Part shown: positions 23,676 through 33,788 of the stretch, one piece after another
Layout of the letters: each line of letters begins with the position of its first letter
How positions within the stretch are numbered: the stretch's first letter is position 1
The notes under the pieces: model-generated
The model's input: only the letters and a program-made list of their open reading frames with translations
What the model was told of the DNA's origin: nothing
Databases searched by the model: none
Assembly: GCA_039720395.1 (NCBI GenBank)
Contig: JBBPBK010000097.1
Coordinates: forward strand, 1 to 64,000
Reading direction: 5' to 3'
Length of the DNA: 64,000 bases
DNA from: Liquidambar formosana
Taxonomy: Eukaryota; Streptophyta; Magnoliopsida; Saxifragales; Altingiaceae
Position numbers and translations under genes: made by a program

Positions 23676-26462
23676 TGTGAACCCCGGAAATTGGGCCCAC
23701 GAGGGATTGAAAAGAAAGTGGGTTTGAAAAAAGAAAAAGGAAAGGAGTCGCCACCTTATTTTTTAAAGGAAACAAGGAAAACCCTAAAAATCAGGTTGTT
23801 TTAGGAAAACAATTTGAATGACTCCATAAAAAAAAGGAAAGGCAAAAACCAATCTTTTGAAAACCAAAGAAATCGGGGATTCGGAGGCTAAGTTATGACA
23901 TGGGAAGGTTCTAGGCAAAGCCTATAGGCACCCATGTCACCCTTTCGGTCTCTCAGTTCATTTGGGCTAAATTAAAGTCTTTCCATACAAAAATCAGCAA
24001 GTATATCATCACAAGAATTGCATGCATATCATATATTTCATTCATCCATCCATGCATAATAAGCAAATAAAAACAGAAAATAAAGAAAAAGAAAACAAAA
24101 CAAAAATAAACCTAGGATGCTTGGATCCTAGAACGGACTTGAGCCTCACGAAGAGCGCCTACGTACCATGCAACGAAATACATGGATCAAAGTCCACGTA
24201 GTTCGATTAGAACTAAGGTTAAATCCTAATACAAACCTATGGTAAAAACCCTAGGTTTCCTTATTTGATCAAAAGAGTTGAATATGATAGAAAGTTTGAT
24301 TTTAGGAAAGAAATCCACAAAATGGAAACTTTAATAAAAACCAGAATTTTGTTGGTTAAGGAAACCTCTAATTAAACCATAGGATCATATTAAAAATTAA
24401 CCCTAAATAGGGAGAAGAGAATGAGTTAAGAAGAAAGGTGAATTGGGGCACCTTCACACCCACTTACCTGAGCGCAATTAGCTCTAAGCATTTAGCCATT
24501 TCAGACATAAGCAACCCTATTTGCCATGGGACAAATACCACACCTATTTGCACCCTTACAAGTGCTCAAAACCATGCAAAAACACTAACATGCAAATCTG
24601 GACAGAATAGTATTATGACCTAAAATCATCCACTAAGCATGCCAATAGCAAAAACAGCGAACAATAATAAGTCCTAACATATTCCTAGAACCATATCATG
24701 CATAAAAACCCTAAAACATACTAACATGCATGCAAAACTATCATGTTTACTCCATATGAAAAACATATACAGCAAACACGAAGAAAAACCAAATAAAAAA
24801 GTCTACTTTATCATGCTATATGAAAACAAACACGAAACAATGACTCTAAAACCCTAAACTCACAAATATGCTTAAAAACATACAAAACATACTTTAATCA
24901 TGCTAAAACCAAACTAAACAGAAATTAAATCATGCATATTAACTAACTAAAGTAATATAACATGATGAAAATCCTAACTCTAACATGCAATGACACTAAT
25001 CCTAACACAAGGACAATAGGAGCACACGAATCATAACTATGCATTAAAAACCTAAAGGACAACCCTAAAGCATGCTAAACAGTAGATAAAAAATAGATAT
25101 TCCATGTATATTAACTAGCTAGAGTGTTAATACATGATAAAAAAGTCACCTTAACATGCAATAAGCCTAACCTATATGAGAACCTAGTTTAAGCTTGAAT
25201 AGAGAAGGAGAATACCTTAGGAAGTGGCTCCCCTTGTGTTTGTAATTGTTCGTGGCTCCTCAGGTCTTTAGAGTGAATCAAACCAACACGAATCCTCCTC
25301 TTTGTCAAAGTGGTATCACAGCAAAGAGATCAAAACTCACTCAACTTTGAAAAGAAATAGAAAACAAAAAGAGAACAAGAGAAAAGAAAAAGTGATTCTC
25401 GTCACTTTGCAGCAGCAGCAACTTCAATCGCGTTTTTGGGTATGAAAACGTTGGATTTGGACAAAGCTTGTGAAATACAAAGTTGTAGAGAATTGAATTA
25501 TCTTTCTAACAAGACCAATTTCATCAAATTCTGACTTCGGATGAAAAGGTTATGATTAAAATACGACTGCTGGTTTTCAGAAAATCTGCTGCTGAATTAT
25601 GACGAATTTCACTCCCTCCAAACCCTCTTCTCCTCTCCCTTGTTTAAAGACATTAAGAGAGTATTTATAGCTGAAATCTGGAGTTTCCCTTTCCTTCCTG
25701 GACTAGGTTTCCTTGGAGAATAATCAAAAGGTATTTTATAATGATAAAAGACTTCTAATCTGAATAGGAAAAGGAAATTGTCTTTTATAAAAATTGGGAG
25801 ACTGACCGCTAACACGCATGCACATGTATCGTATGTGCGTACACACACTCATCACATACGTACACGTGTTAGTGTCATGATAAAAATGGCTAATTTAATA
25901 AAATAATTTTCTTTTCATTTTAACCAAAAATCTCATGCTGTGATTCGCACTAATTCTTCAAGGATAATCCGTAAATAACCACACTAAACTCATCATCAGG
26001 CCATATCAAAACTGAACTTCATGAAACACTTTTGAGGGTAAAATGATGACTAATGAAAGTCAATTTGAAAAGATTTGGTTGGTAATTGTGAGTCAATTAG
26101 AGCTAACCCAAGGAAGGGTCAATTAACGAACTTGAACCACATCGAGCCATTTTAATCCCGAGCCATTGACTTACCAAATTGAACCTAGAAATACCTCATA
26201 TGCATCCATATGAACTCCAATTGACAATTTGGAGATCATTCCAAGGTCAAATGAAAAGTTTGGGACTTAAAAGACGATTATGCCCCTCAAGTCACAAAAG
26301 CTCTTATTATCCCTCAAGATCAACTCCAATTTGAACCAAAATTCATATCCATTGTCCTTGTGACTCTAGAAAACTAATGCAAGTGACTAGACTCAAAAAC
26401 AAAACAAAAACATGCATGAAATGATGAGCCCTAGTAAGGTGGTGCAAAAATGGGGTGTGACA
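23676..26462 (-). repeat. 3' LTR of element A
   Basis: 2,787 bp. The minus-strand TATAAATA is at 25669-25662. A 65-nt inverted repeat (25808-25872) lies upstream of it. A polypurine-like AATGAGGGGCTTC (minus strand, 26475-26463) abuts the LTR start. Confidence 0.93.
25808..25872 (-). promoter_or_regulatory. Long dyad in the element A LTR promoter
   Basis: Outer arms CTAACACG / CGTGTTAG and inner arms around GTATGTG / CACATACGTACA form one inverted repeat about 140 bp upstream of the minus-strand TATA box. The 5' LTR copy is at about 39373-39437, with one CpG-to-TpG-type change. Confidence 0.7.
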
Positions 26463-26589
26463 GAAGCCCCTCATTGGCGAACAAGTTACACTTGTGAACC
26501 AATGATAAAGAACAACCCATTTTTGGCCAAAAAGCCTGGAGAAATCACACACTGTAACCAAACAATGATGGGAGGCTGAAAACCTGAGA

Positions 26590-28265
26590 CTGAAATAAGG
26601 AAGTGTACTCAAGTCATGAGTATACTTAAACCAGTGGGGGTTGATGATTGTCAAGAGAAGCATATTCAAGCCACTACGAATGAACATACTTTTGAAATGG
26701 AGAAATATATTCTAGTCACGAATATATTTAACCAAGTGATGAGAATGAGATCTGAGAAGTACGTTCAAGTGATGAACGTACCTTGGAAATGGAGAAGTAT
26801 ATTCAGGTCACGAATATATTTAACCAAGTGAGTGACAAAAAATCTGAGAAGTATACTCAAATGATGAGTATACCACTGAAATGGAGAAATATATTCAGGT
26901 CACGAATATATTTAACCAAGTAATCTGAGAATGAAATCTGAGAAGTATACTCAAGTGGTGAGCATACCATTGAAATGGAGAAATATATCCAAGCGATGGA
27001 TATCTTTAACCAAGTAGGATAAGAATAATCTGAGAGGTGTATTCAAGTGATGAGTGTACTTTTGAAATGGAGAAATATATTCAGGTCACGAACATATTTA
27101 ACCAAGTGATGAAAAAGATGCTGAGAAATATACTCAAGTGATGAGTATACTTAATGATTGAAAAAGACTGAGAAGTACGTTCAAGTGATGAACATACTTT
27201 TGAAATGGAGAAATGTATCCAAGTGATGGATATATTTAACCAAGTAAGCTGAGAAGTACACTCAAGTGATGAACATACCATTGAAATGGAGAAATATATC
27301 CAAACGACGGATATATTTAACCAAGTAAGATAAGAATAATCTGAGAAGTGTACTCAAGTGATGAGTACACCATTGAAATGGAGAAATATATTCTAGTCAC
27401 GAATATACTTAACCAAGTAAGTGACAAGTATGTTTGAGTGATAAACATACCATTGAAATAGAGAAATATATCCAAGTGATGGATATACTTAACTAAGTAA
27501 GTGACAAGTATGTTTAAGTGATAAACATACCATAGAGAAATATATCCAAGCGATGGATATACTTAAGCAAGTAAGATAGAGAATAATCTGAGAAGTGTAC
27601 CCAAGTGATGAGTACACCATTGAAATGGAGAAATATATTCTAGTCATGAATATATTTAACTAAGTAAGTGACAAATAATCTGAGAAGTATGTTCAAGTGA
27701 TGAACATACCATTGAAATGGAGAAATATACCCAAGCGATGGATATACTTAACCAAGTAAGTGGCAAAATATCTGAGAAGTATACTCAAGTGATGAGTATA
27801 CCATTGAAATGGAAAAAAAAAATATACCCAAGTGGTGGATATACTTAACCAAGTAAGTGACAAAATATCTGAGAAGTATGTTCAAGTGATGAACATACCA
27901 TTGAAATGGAGAAATATATTCAAGTGATGAATATATTTAACCAAGTAAGTGATAATGAGGATCTGAAACTAGGAAGCATATTCAATGGGTGAACATGCTT
28001 TTGAAATGGAAGAATATATTCAAGTGATGAATATATTCAACCAAGTATGATAGAGAATGAGAATTTGAAGCTGAGAAGCATATTCAAAGAGTGAATACAC
28101 TTTTGAAATGGAAGAATATATTCAAGTGATGAGTATATTCAACCAAGTGGGATGGAAAATCAAGAATTTGAAACTGAGGAGTATATTCAAAGGGTGAATA
28201 CACTTTTGAAATGGAAGAATATATTCAAGTGATGAATACATTCAACCAAGTGAGATGAAAAATCA
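26590..28265. repeat. Array of about thirty tandem hairpin units in element A
   Basis: A unit of about 90-100 bp recurs some 17 times. Each unit has two dyads, one after GAAATGGAGAAAT and one after CTGAGAAGT. The dyads have stems of about 9 bp and loops mostly AGTGA, AGCGA or GGTCA. Arms differ between units but stay complementary, for example GTATACTCA/TGAGTATAC, GTATGTTCA/TGAACATAC and GTGTACTCA/TGAGTACAC. The array lies between the 3' LTR and the antisense gene, upstream of the latter. Confidence 0.9.
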
Positions 28266-28537
28266 AGATTTGACATGAGGATATATGATCAATTTATCAA
28301 GATTAAACAAGCATGGTGCAAGAGGAAAGTGTCTTAACACATTGTCACTTGAGTTGGCATGGCACAGGGGAAATATATTCAACCCTTTTGAACATAAAAT
28401 CAATTCAAGGAATTGATTTCAAGATGGAATTTGATTGATTTTAAGCTCAAAAAGTGTTGAATATCTCATTTGGAAGGAGGTTTGATCACGCGTCAAGGCG
28501 AGACAAAGCGAGAAGTAAAACCAAAACAAAGTGGCTT

Positions 28538-28687
28538 GGGTGACCACCAGGCCTCGGGAGGCTAGCCGCCCAGGCCTGGGTGGTTACCCAAGCCCGAAGC
28601 GGAAATCCCACTTTGAATAGGAAACTTCCTATTCTGATGGGTTTTTTCCTATTTGAACTTGGATTTGTGACCTTTTCCCTATAAAAA
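28538..28687 (+). promoter_or_regulatory. Promoter-like region of the element A antisense gene
   Basis: An inverted repeat GGGTGACCACCAGGCC...GGCCTGGGTGGTTACCC (28538-28589) precedes TATAAAAA (28680-28687). That box is 49 bp upstream of the ATG at 28736. The segment 28560-28586 matches the element C LTR at 23280-23306 in 22 of 27 positions, and all differences are transitions. Confidence 0.6.
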
Positions 28688-28735
28688 CACATCCAAGAGG
28701 TTCCTAAACCTACTTGTATTCATTCATTAGAAATT

Positions 28736-29429
28736 ATGGAGGCTCTAGACAAATTTTTAGGAGGGTTTTTGAGAGTTATGAGTGCTGAAGCAAAATCTGA
28801 GTTCAAGTGCTTTGGCTTGGATCCATTGCTCTCCTTGAGGCATGTGAGGCTTGAAACGAACCTCTTGACTGCTGCTACATATTTTTGGGATCCTCAAGTT
28901 CATGTGTTCCGCTTCAACTATGAAGAACTGTGCCCAACCATGGAGGAATTCTGTGACCAGGTGCTTTTGCGGACTTCTGGATGCGCCATGGTGAGACTCA
29001 TAGGATTGAGGTCTACTTCCTTCTATTGGCCTTCAAGGGTTCTGCGTCAGATGGGTGCCATGCAAACCATACCCACTTCCTTGAAAGGTGACTATCCTGT
29101 GGTGCCCGCGGGTCTTTCTGTAGTGACTTGGGCGAAGGACCGATGGCCTAGCAAGTTGATACTAACCCAAGTTACGAATACTGATGGTCCATATATGATG
29201 AGCCCCGAGTATAAGGAATGGTTGAAAAGGAATTTAGGTGAGAGAGAGACTACTTGAAGAGAAATGATTTTTGGACTTATCAAGAACAACGAACTTGGAT
29301 CTTGCAGAGAAGATATTATGGAAGCAGTGACGGCAGCTTATGAACATGACTTGAGGAAGAAAAGAAGACATGAAAGAGAGAAGAAGAAAGCTGAGGAGCG
29401 AGCTGCAAAGAGGCTCAAGAAAATAGAAT
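28736..29429 (+). pseudogene. Antisense accessory gene of element A, DUF7745-type, internally deleted
   Basis: It lies antisense to gag-pol, with its own TATA box. Residues 1-75 (MEALDKFLGG..., then HVFRFNYEELCPTMEEF) match the N-terminus of the DUF7745-like gene of element B. The sequence then jumps to what aligns with the C-terminal third of that protein (from about residue 80, SFYWPSRVLRQMG). Roughly 200 internal codons are therefore missing. A TGA at 29255 interrupts the frame, which stays open after it to TAG 29427-29429 and ends in a Lys/Arg/Glu-rich helix (EREKKKAEERAAKRLKK) that could be a nuclear signal. DUF7745 is known from plant retroelement accessory proteins; its biochemical role is not established. 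Confidence 0.6.
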
Positions 29430-29598
29430 AGGATATTTATGGCATATTTATAGTTCTTTTACTTAATACCAATGAATTGCTATGTCAATCAATTTTAGTT
29501 TTGAATAAATTGCCAATAATAAATCAAATTTGGGATTTTCTTGTTTGATTTAGACCGCACCCAAGGTAACTTTATGAGTTGCCTACGTATCTCCATGG

Positions 29599-29684
29599 TT
29601 TTTTCTTCTTTTTTTTTTTTTTTTGTTTTTGTTTTGTTTTTTTTTTTGTTTTTTTTTTTTTTGTTTTTTTTTTTTTTGCTTTTG
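29599..29684. repeat. T-rich homopolymer tract
   Basis: About 85 bp of T runs broken by single G or C. It lies between the ends of the convergent pol and antisense genes. It may reflect A-rich 3' UTR sequence of pol, or slippage. Confidence 0.85.
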
Positions 29685-29765
29685 AATGGAGAATCAGGTC
29701 TTACGTAGTTCTTATGCCTTAACTTTTGCCTAGGCCGCCCTTACGGGTTTTCAACCTAGCAGGCC

Positions 29766-32700
29766 TCAAACATGATATTTTTTCAATTGGTCCAAATTAG
29801 TTGGACGAGCGAACTCAATTCCATCTAAATCCATGAGGCGAACAGCCCCTGCTGGCAATATCTCTTTGATAATGTATGGCCCACCCCAACTTGGCTTGAA
29901 TTTTCCCCGCGGATCGAACACTGGAGCTCTGATTTCTTTCAGCACTACATCCCCTTTCTTTAGACCTTGATCTTTGACATGCTTGTTGAATGCTCTGGCA
30001 ACTCTCCGTTGATACCCCTGAACATGATACAGCGCCCTTAAACGCCTTTCATCCAGCAAAGCTAACTCATCATAGCGGCTCTTAACCCAGTCCACTTCTG
30101 TTATCTGGCTCTCCACGGCAACTCTTAGTGAAGGAACTTCCAATTCAACTGGCAACACGGCCTCCATTCCATAAACTAGAGAATAAGGGGTAGCCCCTGT
30201 TGACGATCTTATTGATGTTCTGTAACCCCATAGAGCCAATGGCAACTTCTCATGCCAGTCTGTGTGTGAGTCCGCAGTCTTCTGTAGTATCTTCTTGATG
30301 TTCTTGTTAGCTGCTTCCACCGCTCCATTAGTCTGAGGACGGTATGGTGACGACAGATGGTGGGCTATGCCGTACTTTTGCAAGAGCTCATGGGTTTCTT
30401 TCTGAAAGTGCTGGCCATTGTCTGAGATAACTTCATGCGGTACCCCATATCGATAGATGATGCTGTGCTGTATGAACTGTGCTACCTTCTTGGAATTCAA
30501 GGTCTTGAAGGACGCTGCTTCCACCCACTTAGTGAAGTAGTCGATGGCAACCAGGATGTATTCATGCCCATTTGATGCCTTTGGCTTGATCTGTCCGATG
30601 ATATCTATCCCCCACACCGCGAATGGCCAAGGTGACGACATACTCGTTAAAGGCATAGAAGGCAAATGTTGTCCACTGGCGAACAGTTGGCATTTGTGGC
30701 ACTTCTTGACATGTGCGTGGCAGTCTCTTTCCATGGTGGACCAATAATAGCCTAACCTCATGATTTTCTTAGCTAACATATAGCCATTCATATGCGGAGC
30801 CCCTGTCCCTTCATGGATTTCTTTAATCAGATGCTCGGCTTCCTCCTCGGTGACACACAGCAGGTGGATCCCGTCGTATGATCTCCGATATAGCTTTCCT
30901 CCACAAAGTACATAGTGACTTGCCAACCGCCTTAGGGTTTTTCTATCAATGCGAGATGCTCCTTCTGGGTACCCCCTTTCTTCAATGAACTTCTTTATGT
31001 CATGGAACCACGGACGGCCATCATTCACTTCCCCTCCTCGGATTGCACAACAGTACACAGGCTTGTCTCGGCATTCTATTACCAACGACTTCACATTTCC
31101 CCCTTCAGGTATCTCCACCATGGATGCTAGGGTCGCCAAGGTATCAGCGAACTGGTTCTTGTTTCTTGAAAGGTAGTTGAACTCTATCTCTGAGAACTCC
31201 TTGGTTAGAGCTTCCAGATAGGCATGGTAGGGTAGCAGCTTCTCATCTCGAGTTTTCCATTCCCCTTTTATCTGACAGATGATTAGCGCCGAGTCCCCGA
31301 ACACTTCTAATTCTTTGATCCCCAATTCAAGTGCCGCTTCTAGTGCTAGGATACAGGCCTCATATTCAGCAATGTTGTTGGTGGCTTCGAACCCCAACTT
31401 GACCGCCAACGGTGTAAATGCCTCTTCGGGTGAGACCAGCAGGACTCCTATCCCATAACCTTTCTTATTGGCTGCCCCATCGAAGTATACTCTCCAAGTT
31501 TTTCTACCAATCTCTAGCACGTCCTCATCTGGGAATTGATCGTTGAACGGAGCGGATGATGACACCGGACAGCTGGCTAGGTAGTCTGCGATGACGCTTC
31601 CCTTGATAGACTTTTGATTCACGTACTTGATGTCGAATTCATTGAGGAGAATTGACCATCGAGCAGTTCTGAATGACAATACTGGCCTTTCTACCAGGTA
31701 CTTCAACGGGTCCATGCGACTTATCAAGAACACTTCGAAGGACATCATGTAGTGCCGGAGTTTCTGCGTCGCCCATACTAGTGCCACACAAGCCTTTTCA
31801 ATTGCATTGTACTTCACTTCATAGTCTGTCATTTTCTTGCTTAAGTAATAAATGGCATTCTCCTTTGTAGACCCTTCAAGATATAGAGCTAACATAGCTC
31901 CCGTCGCGGTTTCGGTGACCGTTAAGTATAACAAAAGTGGCGCGCCTTGCCGTGGGGGAACTAAGATTAGAGGATTGCTCAAGTATCTCTTAATGGTCTC
32001 AAAGGCCTCTTGGCATTCTTCGTTCCATACTTTTGGCACACTTTTCTTAAGTAATTTGAAGATTGGTTCGCAAACCATGGTCAAGTTGGCAATGAATCGG
32101 CTTATGTATTGAACTCTTCCCAGAAAACCCCAGATCTGCTTCTCAGTGCTAGGCGGCTCCATCTCCACAATAGCTTTTATCTTCCCTGGGTCCACTTCGA
32201 TACCTCTCTGAGTGATCATAAACCCCAATAACTTGCCTGCAGTGACACCAAAAGCGCACTTCTGTGGGTTGAGACGGAGATTGTACTTTTTTGCTCGCTC
32301 TAGGAATTTCTCTAGTGCCTTGAAATGCCCTTCTCTATCCACGGACTTTATGATCATATCATCGACATAAACCTCGACTTCCTTATGGATCATATCATGC
32401 AATAGGGTCGTAGCTGCTCTTTGGTAAGTAGCCCCAGCGTTTCTTAAGCCAAAAGGCATTACTTTGTAACAGTACATTCCCCATTGCGTGATAAAGGCTG
32501 TTTTCCCCATGTCTTGAGGCGCCATCTTTATCTGGTTATACCCGGAGAATCCGTCCATGAAGGAGAGGAGTGCATGTCCCACCGTGCTATCTACCAACAC
32601 GTCGATATGGGGTAAAGGAAAGTCATCCTTAGGGCTCGCGGCGTTGAGATCTCGGAAGTCGACACACATCCTCACTTTCCCATCTTTTTTAGGCACAGGC

Positions 32701-33144
32701 ACTATATTCGACAACCACTCGGGGTACTCCACAACTTGGAGGAAACCCGCGTCTAGTTGTTTAGTTACCTCTTCTTTTACTTTTAGAGCCCATTCTGGTT
32801 TTAATCTTCTGAGTTTCTGCTTTACCGACTTCTTTAGGGAATTAGTGGGGATATAGTGTTGCACAATATCGGGGTCGATGCCAGGCATGTCTTCATAAGA
32901 CCATGCAAAAGCCATAATGTTGGCTTTCAAGAGAGAGATCATCTTTTCTTTTTCAACGGGGGAGAGGGTTTTCCCAATTTTAACTATTCTTGGCAATTCA
33001 TTCGTTCCTAAGTTGATTGATTCCAATTCATCCATATTAGGTTCGGTGACGCCCCTTTTCCTTTGCTCAACGAGCTCCGGGGGGACATCGTTCCTAGGAT
33101 CTATATCCATGCCATAAATATCCATAGAGGAGAGAAAAGAGACA
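29766..33144 (-). CDS. Element A Pol: RT, two RNase H domains, integrase
   Basis: The open frame gives 1,119 residues from the ATG at 33125, but the true exon starts at 33144 after splicing. RT motifs run from PVPKKDGKVRMCVDFRDLN to YVDDMI (about residue 253). A first RNase H-like domain covers about 395-520. A second, archaeal-like RNase H has its acidic residues in YFDGA (about 547), EYEACI, FGDSAL and NQFADTLA. Integrase has an HHCC-type zinc region (about 780-830), catalytic residues in GIDIIG (about 843), SDNG (about 900) and NGAVEAANKN (about 937), and a GPY-type C-terminus. Two RNase H domains mark the Tat lineage. No stop or frameshift is present, and all catalytic motifs I can check are intact, so the enzymes may be functional. 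Confidence 0.95.
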
Positions 33145-33315
33145 CTGCATATATAGAGAAAGAAAGCACACTTTATTGACTAGGAATAATGGGAATGACA
33201 CACAAAAGAAAGAAGGAAAACAAACAAATTTGTATCAATACTATGACTCCACAAAGTGAGTAAAGTAGATACATCTTATTGAATTAGGGAAATATTACTA
33301 AACTAAGACACCTAC
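33145..33315 (-). other. 171-bp intron between Gag-Pro and Pol of element A
   Basis: The donor GTAGGT starts at 33315 and the acceptor ATATATGCAG ends at 33145. The stop codon of the Gag-Pro frame (TAG, 33314-33312) lies inside the donor. Removing the intron carries phase 2 into 33144 and leads in frame to ATG 33125. Element C has the same structure at 61842-62010. Introns at this position are known in Ogre-type elements. Confidence 0.75.
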
Positions 33316-33788
33316 AAGCTGCTATCAGGTAGGCCAAGGTCTTCTTCTTCATGGATCTCCGCAATGACACCACATTCAAGGTACCAATTCAGGAATGGCA
33401 CGGTAGCATGGCTAATGGATGAACCCTGGAGTTCTTCAATGGTCGAGTCTTCCACGGTGAGGATCATGTCTTGGAACATTTCAGTCATAGCCCCCGCATC
33501 AAGGTTCTCTGCCCAGTCTTCCTCTTTCAAGCTTCCATATAGATCTTGGATAGAGTGGTACCAACTTGTCAAACTTTGAGGATTCGGCCCTTCTGTGAAG
33601 TATCTATCACCAAAACTTTTATCTGCCATGGCTGGGTCGGAACTTGGATAAAAAGTATATGGGATGTACTGCTTTATAGAAGAGTAATGGCGTGATGATT
33701 CATTCAGCTCTTTCTCAATGCATTGGACATAATCAAACCCAGATAGCGGTATCGCTGCTGATTCGTTGTATCTCACATATAGGCACAC
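33312..33788 (-). CDS. Element A C-terminal part of the Gag-Pro frame, before the intron
   Basis: This frame overlaps the end of the main Gag-Pro ORF by about 55 bp, out of register. It continues the family sequence (PLSGFDYVQCIEKE) and ends LGLPDSSL at the intron donor. Element C reads through this junction in one frame, so A has a small indel here. A also lacks about 130 codons present in C, including the G-patch-like segment (MGLGRR). Unless ribosomes shift frame, A makes Gag-Pro but no Gag-Pro-Pol fusion. Confidence 0.7.
   Translation of the reverse strand: MCLYVRYNESAAIPLSGFDYVQCIEKELNESSRHYSSIKQYIPYTFYPSSDPAMADKSFGDRYFTEGPNPQSLTSWYHSIQDLYGSLKEEDWAENLDAGAMTEMFQDMILTVEDSTIEELQGSSISHATVPFLNWYLECGVIAEIHEEEDLGLPDSSL

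Noticed and set aside
24438..25848. Small ORFs at 24438-24623 and 25609-25848 with exact twins at 38002-38187 and 39174-39413
   Set aside because: They are the two LTR copies of element A. The frames are chance and lack coding features.
26590..28265. Tandem repeats resembling a CRISPR array
   Set aside because: Units are continuous and dyad-based, with no constant repeat separated by unique spacers, and they lie inside a plant retrotransposon.
30544..32112. Plus-strand ORFs inside the element A pol region
   Set aside because: They are shadows of the intact minus-strand Pol frame, with no recognisable domains.
33733..33788. Programmed frameshift between Gag-Pro and the 158-codon frame of element A
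   Set aside because: Element C reads through the same place in one frame, so the shift in A is a mutation.
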